This document shows, piece after piece, positions 59,566 to 64,000 of a stretch of DNA of 64,000 bases. Source of the DNA: Salvia splendens (Eukaryota; Streptophyta; Magnoliopsida; Lamiales; Lamiaceae); assembly GCF_004379255.2 (NCBI RefSeq), contig NC_056049.1, forward strand, positions 21,374,063-21,438,062, read 5' to 3'. How positions within the stretch are numbered: position 1 is the first letter of the stretch; each line of letters starts with the position of its first letter. The translations under genes were made by a program, and so were the position numbers. The notes beneath the pieces were generated by a model. It was not told where the DNA came from. It ran no database searches and worked only from the letters and a program-made list of their open reading frames with translations.

Positions 59566-59800
59566 CTACCTCCGTTCCAGCTCAAGTGATTGATTTCATT
59601 TTGGTCGTTGTTTTGAGAAGATGATAATAAATAGTTAAAGTGAAGTGAAAGTAATGTAAGAGAGAGAATAATATAGAAGAGTGTCATATCTACAATATTC
59701 TATATACTTACTTTGCTTAATTTTTTTTCACTTTAACTATTTATTATCATTTTCCCTAAATATGTGCCGAGAAATAGTCAATCACTTGAGACGGAGGGAG
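59566..59800. mobile_element. Stowaway MITE, same subfamily as 38117-38352
   Basis: CTACCTCCGTTCCAGCTCAA to TTGAGACGGAGGGAG flanked by TA, with AAATAGTTAAAGT and ACTTTAACTATTT in the two arms, a hairpin over nearly its whole length. Confidence 0.87.
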
Positions 59801-59802
59801 TA

Positions 59803-60226
59803 TTATTTTTATAACTCGCTTAATTTTGGCTTAAGGCCTTAAGCATCTTGATTTTCATAAAAATCAATAACATATCATAGTGGAACATTCGAATATCCCC
59901 TTTATGTATAGGTCAAATGAATTGAGTACATGAATTTTGTTGTCTGTGGATTTATTTATTACTTGTTGCTCATTTATTAATTCGGTAAATGCTTGTGGTA
60001 CACATATATTTTCCAAAATGCTTGTTGTGTATGTATATAGTTTTTCGCGTTCATCAAGGACTTTACGCAAAGATAAAGCTCATTATACCTGAAGAAAAAG
60101 CTCACTAGATTTTGTACGTACAATCAATTATGTTTCAAGAAAGGCACTCCAATTTGTCTTGGTTGGCATGTTATTATATTATGGCACAAGTCCAGCACGT
60201 ATATTGAGAAAATTGGTGTTTATTAA
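59803..60226. other. Intergenic; nothing recognised
   Basis: No coding similarity or transposon ends seen. Confidence 0.5.
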
Positions 60227-60561
60227 GGCCACCCGCAACGCGTTACGCGGGTGGCTCGAATCCCTTCCCTCCGTGACGAGACGGGCGCGGGACGCGTTGC
60301 AGTCCCGTCTCGTCCCCAGCCCGCCGAGACGCCCGGCTCGTCGAGACAGCCCGCGAGCTGTCTCGCCACGCGCGCGCGTTGTGGCTCCCTCCGGCGCGAT
60401 GCGTGACGCCCACTCGCTGGCCCGCGAGTGGGTTTCGTCACGCTGACGCAATAAATCATTTTTTAAAAATAATTTATTTAATAAAAAAATTAAAATTCAA
60501 AAACGGTAATATTACCGTTTTTGCGACAGTTTTTCCATTTTTTTTAAAAATTTTTTTACTC

Positions 60562-60569
60562 TATAAATA
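60562..60569 (+). promoter_or_regulatory. TATA box of transposase copy 3
   Basis: TATAAATA within the CTCTATAAATACTC block conserved in copies 1 and 2, about 125 bp before the ATG at 60693. Confidence 0.6.
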
Positions 60570-60692
60570 CTCATATTTCATCCTCATTTTACACAGAAAC
60601 ACACATCTATTATTCTCAAATCATCTCTCTTTCCACTCCAATTTTCATCTCAAATCAACTATTTTATTCTTTCCCCAATGTTAATCGATCTA

Positions 60693-61946
60693 ATGGATCC
60701 ATATGAGCAAATGCGTCGAATAATGGAAGAATCACTTGAAGAAGATCGACGCCGGGAGGCGGAGGAAGCCGCGCCGCCCCAAAGACGCTCCCGGACTTAC
60801 ATCCATCGTAAGCGGGAGGAAGCTACCGCAAGGTTAGTACGCGACTACTTCTGCGATAACCCGATTTGGGGAGATACCTACTTCCGTCGCCGTTTCCGCA
60901 TGCGGAAACCGCTATTTCTCCACATCGCAAATACATTGGCAGTCCGGGAAGAGTTTTTCCAAGAAAGGTTCGACGCCGTCGGCCCTCCCAGCCACACGAC
61001 GCTGCAGAAATGTACTGCAGCAATCCGTCAGCTTGCGACTGGACAAACGGCGGATGTGTTCGACGAATACCTCCACATTGGAGAAAGCACTGGGAGAATG
61101 TGCTTGATCCAATTCTACAAAGGCGTCCGGGCAGCCTTCACCGACGAATTTCTCCGGAAGCCAAGCACGACAGATTGCCAGTTTCTGCTCCACCTTCACG
61201 AAGAAGTGCACGGATTCCCCGGGATGCTCGGCAGCGTCGATTGCATGCACTGGCAATGGAAGAATTGCCCTATGGCGTGGAGGGGGTCGTACACGAGCGG
61301 CCATAAAGGCACCCACCCCACCGTTATACTCGAGGCCGTTGCCGACTACCAGCTATGGATCTGGCATGCGTACTTCGGGGTCCCCGGAACGAACAACGAC
61401 GTAAACGTGCTCCACCAATCCGACCTCTTCGCCGAAGTTTTGGATGGTAAAGCGCCGGCCATCAACTTCATCGCTAACAACCGGCGGTATAAAATGGGGT
61501 ATTATCTTGCCGACGGCATCTACCCGAAGTGGCCAACCTTCGTGAAGACGTGCAGCAGGCCTGTGAACGCAAAGCAGACTCTTTTTGCGTAGAAGCAGGA
61601 GGCTGCTCGCAAGGATGTGGAGAGGGCGTTCGGGGTTCTCCAAGCGCGCTTTAACATTATCAAAGCCCCGGCTCGTACGTGGTTTATGGAGAGTATGGTC
61701 GACATCATGTATACATGCATAATCTTGCACAAAATAATTGTCCAAGACGAAGGACTCGAGGCGGGAAACTGGTTCAACCCTGAAGCCCCTGGAAGCTCTA
61801 CCGCAAGTAGTCCGCCTCGCAGTGGAGTGCATCCGTCTATACAAGAACGGTTGTCTATTCGAGCAAGGACACATGACTCTACCGTCCACGCCCAACTCCA
61901 AGATGATCTAATTGAGCACATTTGGGCAAAATTTGGCAACCGGTAG
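60693..61946 (+). pseudogene. PIF/Harbinger transposase with a single nonsense codon (copy 3)
   Basis: From the ATG at 60693 (MDPYEQMRRIMEESLEED), aligned with the start of the intact copy at 23102; an upstream ATG at 60678 is absent there. The frame is open to TAG at 61590-61592, in LFA*KQEAARKDVERAFG, where copy 2 has CAG, so this is a simple C-to-T change. Downstream, the frame continues unbroken to 61946. D (GSVDCMHWQWKNCP) and D (GTNNDVNVL) lie before the stop and the catalytic Glu (DVERAFGVLQARF) after it, so the truncated 300-residue product would be inactive. Conserved positions otherwise look cleaner than in copy 1. Confidence 0.92.
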
Positions 61947-62322
61947 ACGCACATCATCGCCGTTCTTCTGCTTCTTTGAGCTTTAAAGATTTTGAATTTA
62001 GTGAGAGTGAGCGGAAGAAATCAAATTATGTATTTTTCATTTTTTAGGATTTTTAATTATGTTTTTTTATTTTTAAAGAATTTTATGTTGTAAATTTATT
62101 TTATTTAATGAAATGTGTTTTTATTAATTGAATTTGTTGGAAATAAAAATAAAAAATGAATGAATAGTAATTTAAGAGATGGTTAAGAGACGGATAAGAG
62201 ATAGATGGTTGCAGGTTTTGTCCCTTAGTTAAGAAATGAAGTAAAAAGTACAGTGGGTCCAAGAATAGTAATTTAAGAGACGGTTAAAGAACGGATAAAA
62301 GAGAGCGTTGCAGATGGCCTGT

Positions 62323-62809
62323 AGTACATTCTAACAAAAATAAGACTACATACTTATAATCCATTCTCCATTCAAGCAAATATGTAAATATATAAAGAAG
62401 AACATATTGTTCTCCTATTTAGTAGAGTTAATATAACACATTACGTGTTATTGTGAAAACTATGACGTCATTGAATGTATAAAATCATTGTATAAAATCA
62501 CTATATTCACGATAAAATTGAACTTACCTCATTAAAAGTTTCTAATTAATGTTTGGAAGAATGTTTTTCCGGAGTTTAATTTTGGTTATAGTTTTAGGGG
62601 CCTGCTACTTGAATTTGATACGTGAAGGTGATATAAACCAAACTCCAATGTTCCAAAATAATATTAATTGTTTATATGAATAGTAACTCACTAGATGCTT
62701 AATATATTTTTACATTAATATTTTTGATGTGGCACATGAAGACCCTATTGTACATCATGATTAATTACTAGATCAACGTAGGCGGATACACACTCTAGTA
62801 GGTGAGTAT
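62323..62809. other. Intergenic, AT-rich; nothing recognised
   Basis: No coding similarity or transposon ends seen. Confidence 0.5.
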
Positions 62810-63206
62810 GATTGAATTTTTAGTATTTTATTGAATCGTTATACAAAAGCCCCTTCTATTAAAAAATCATATTAAACTTATTGTCATAATATTATTTTTT
62901 GTTTTTATTTATAAAATACGGTTGAAGTTTTAGTATTTTATTGAATCATTATACAAAAGCCCCTTCTATTACAAATTTTTTATTAAACTTATTGTCACAA
63001 TATTATGTTTTGCTTTTATTTATAAAATATGATTGAATTTTTAGTATTTTATTGAATCGTACAATATTACAAAAATCGTATTAAACTTACTGTCACAATA
63101 TTATATTTTGCTTTTACTTATAAAATATGATGATTTTTTAGTACTTTATGAAATCGTTGTACAAAAGCCCCTTCTATCACAAATATCGTACTCCATTAAA
63201 CTTATT
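62810..63206. repeat. Tandem array of four ~110-bp AT-rich units
   Basis: Units start near 62810, 62920, 63031 and 63129, each with TTTAGTATTTTATTGAATC, CAAAAGCCCCTTCTAT (missing in unit 3, which is therefore shorter), TTAAACTTATTGTCA and TATTTATAAAATA. Confidence 0.92.
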
Positions 63207-64000
63207 GCGTCTGCCTCTTTCATAGTCCTATACATATATGTGTGAGAGATATCTCAGCCAATGCTATAGTTTGAAAACCCTATCCGTTAATTAAGCTTTA
63301 ATATTAAAAAAAATTACATCACTAAATTTTGTTTTAAGTACTTGCGTTGGTGTGGTCCAGTAATTAATCATTATGTAAAACTAACTCTGGAAAAGCATTA
63401 TTCAAAACAATACTACTCCACATCTTTCAAAAGAGTACTCCACTTAATTATAGCTCCACAATCAATGTCGTCCCACTGCTCTAAATGAATTATTATTGCC
63501 TTTTATGATGCTATTTTATTATAAATTGAACAACTGAGTATTCAAACATTTAGAGCTAGCTTGCAAACACTTGCATCAATAAGTATAAAAATTGAGGCGG
63601 GACTGCAAAAGTAGGGTCTGGTTCAGGCCTTGATTCACATCTCTGCGGTGGTCATAGACCACGGAGAGAGGTGTGGTGTGACTAGATCGCAACCGCACTC
63701 CAATGTGGGTTGGAGGTGAGTTTTTTTATAATTCTAAAATTTTAGAGTGATGCTAAATGGCCATAATGTGGCCGGCCATAAAGAGTTAATTTAGTCCATT
63801 TACATGTATAAAAAAATTAGAATTACCGATATAAACTTATATGTGTGTGAATGGACTTGTGAGTTGATACTTATCTTTGAATTCCATTACGTAAAACACA
63901 TTAATATCACGAATTACTATATACGTTGAGCAACAATCAAGAAATGAAAGTAGTAATAAGTTGAGCAAAAACTACGAAAGAGCAACACTAACATGTTGAG
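63207..64000. other. Intergenic; nothing firm recognised
   Basis: A GC-richer patch at 63590-63720 (CATAGACCACGGAGAGAGG) and a short inverted ATGTGGCCGGCCATA-type palindrome at 63764-63780 stand out, but I cannot assign either. Confidence 0.4.

Larger units (their letters stand above)
60227..62319 (+). mobile_element. PIF/Harbinger element (copy 3)
   Basis: Ends GGCCACCCGCAACGCG and CGTTGCAGATGGCC match copies 1 and 2. The left flank is TAA but the right is TGT, so the target duplication is not preserved. 2093 bp. Confidence 0.88.

Overview
This is 64 kb of nuclear DNA from a flowering plant, most likely a eudicot. It is AT-rich, has split genes with GT-AG introns, and is crowded with plant transposons. 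The PIF/Harbinger and Stowaway families resemble those of asterids such as Lamiales; that placement is an impression, not a demonstration. I see no rRNA, tRNA or CRISPR.

Five host genes can be modelled exon by exon, all on the minus strand: (1) a group III xyloglucan endotransglucosylase/hydrolase at 40-2183, 4 exons, 338 aa, with an apparent GC-AG intron; (2) and (3) two tandem non-specific phospholipase C paralogs of the NPC3/4/5 type at 14319-16902 (3 exons, 508 aa) and 25642-28211 (4 exons, 512 aa), which differ by one intron; (4) an intronless ATL-type RING-H2 ubiquitin ligase at 29185-30117, 310 aa; (5) a 19-coding-exon gene at 31980-39889 for a coiled-coil protein with an AIR9-like A9 domain. 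Two decayed gene pieces follow: a PPR relic (about 43755-44125, plus strand) and a GC-rich fragment resembling splicing factor CWC22 (about 45290-45570, minus strand).

Most of the rest is class II transposons. Six larger PIF/Harbinger elements with TTA/TAA-type target duplications lie at 5823-6647, 10595-12425, 21195-23540, 50329-52197, 53080-54996 and 60227-62319, and a seventh decayed one at 55600-57276. Two transposase frames are uninterrupted (21870-23102 and 53354-54676). No intact Myb-like partner is present; only a 5' fragment survives, in the 5823-6647 element. Short non-autonomous PIF/Tourist elements and about a dozen Stowaway-like MITEs (CTCCCTCCGTCCC ends, TA duplication) are scattered or nested.

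The most notable structures are a Pack-MULE-like element at 19353-20766, whose 110-bp inverted repeats enclose pieces of two unrelated genes (a CRINKLY4-related receptor kinase and an mTERF-like protein), and a three-level nest at 23664-25477. In the nest a Stowaway contains a giant foldback element, which itself contains another Stowaway and a PIF MITE. The two NPC genes are separated by about 8.7 kb made largely of these insertions.
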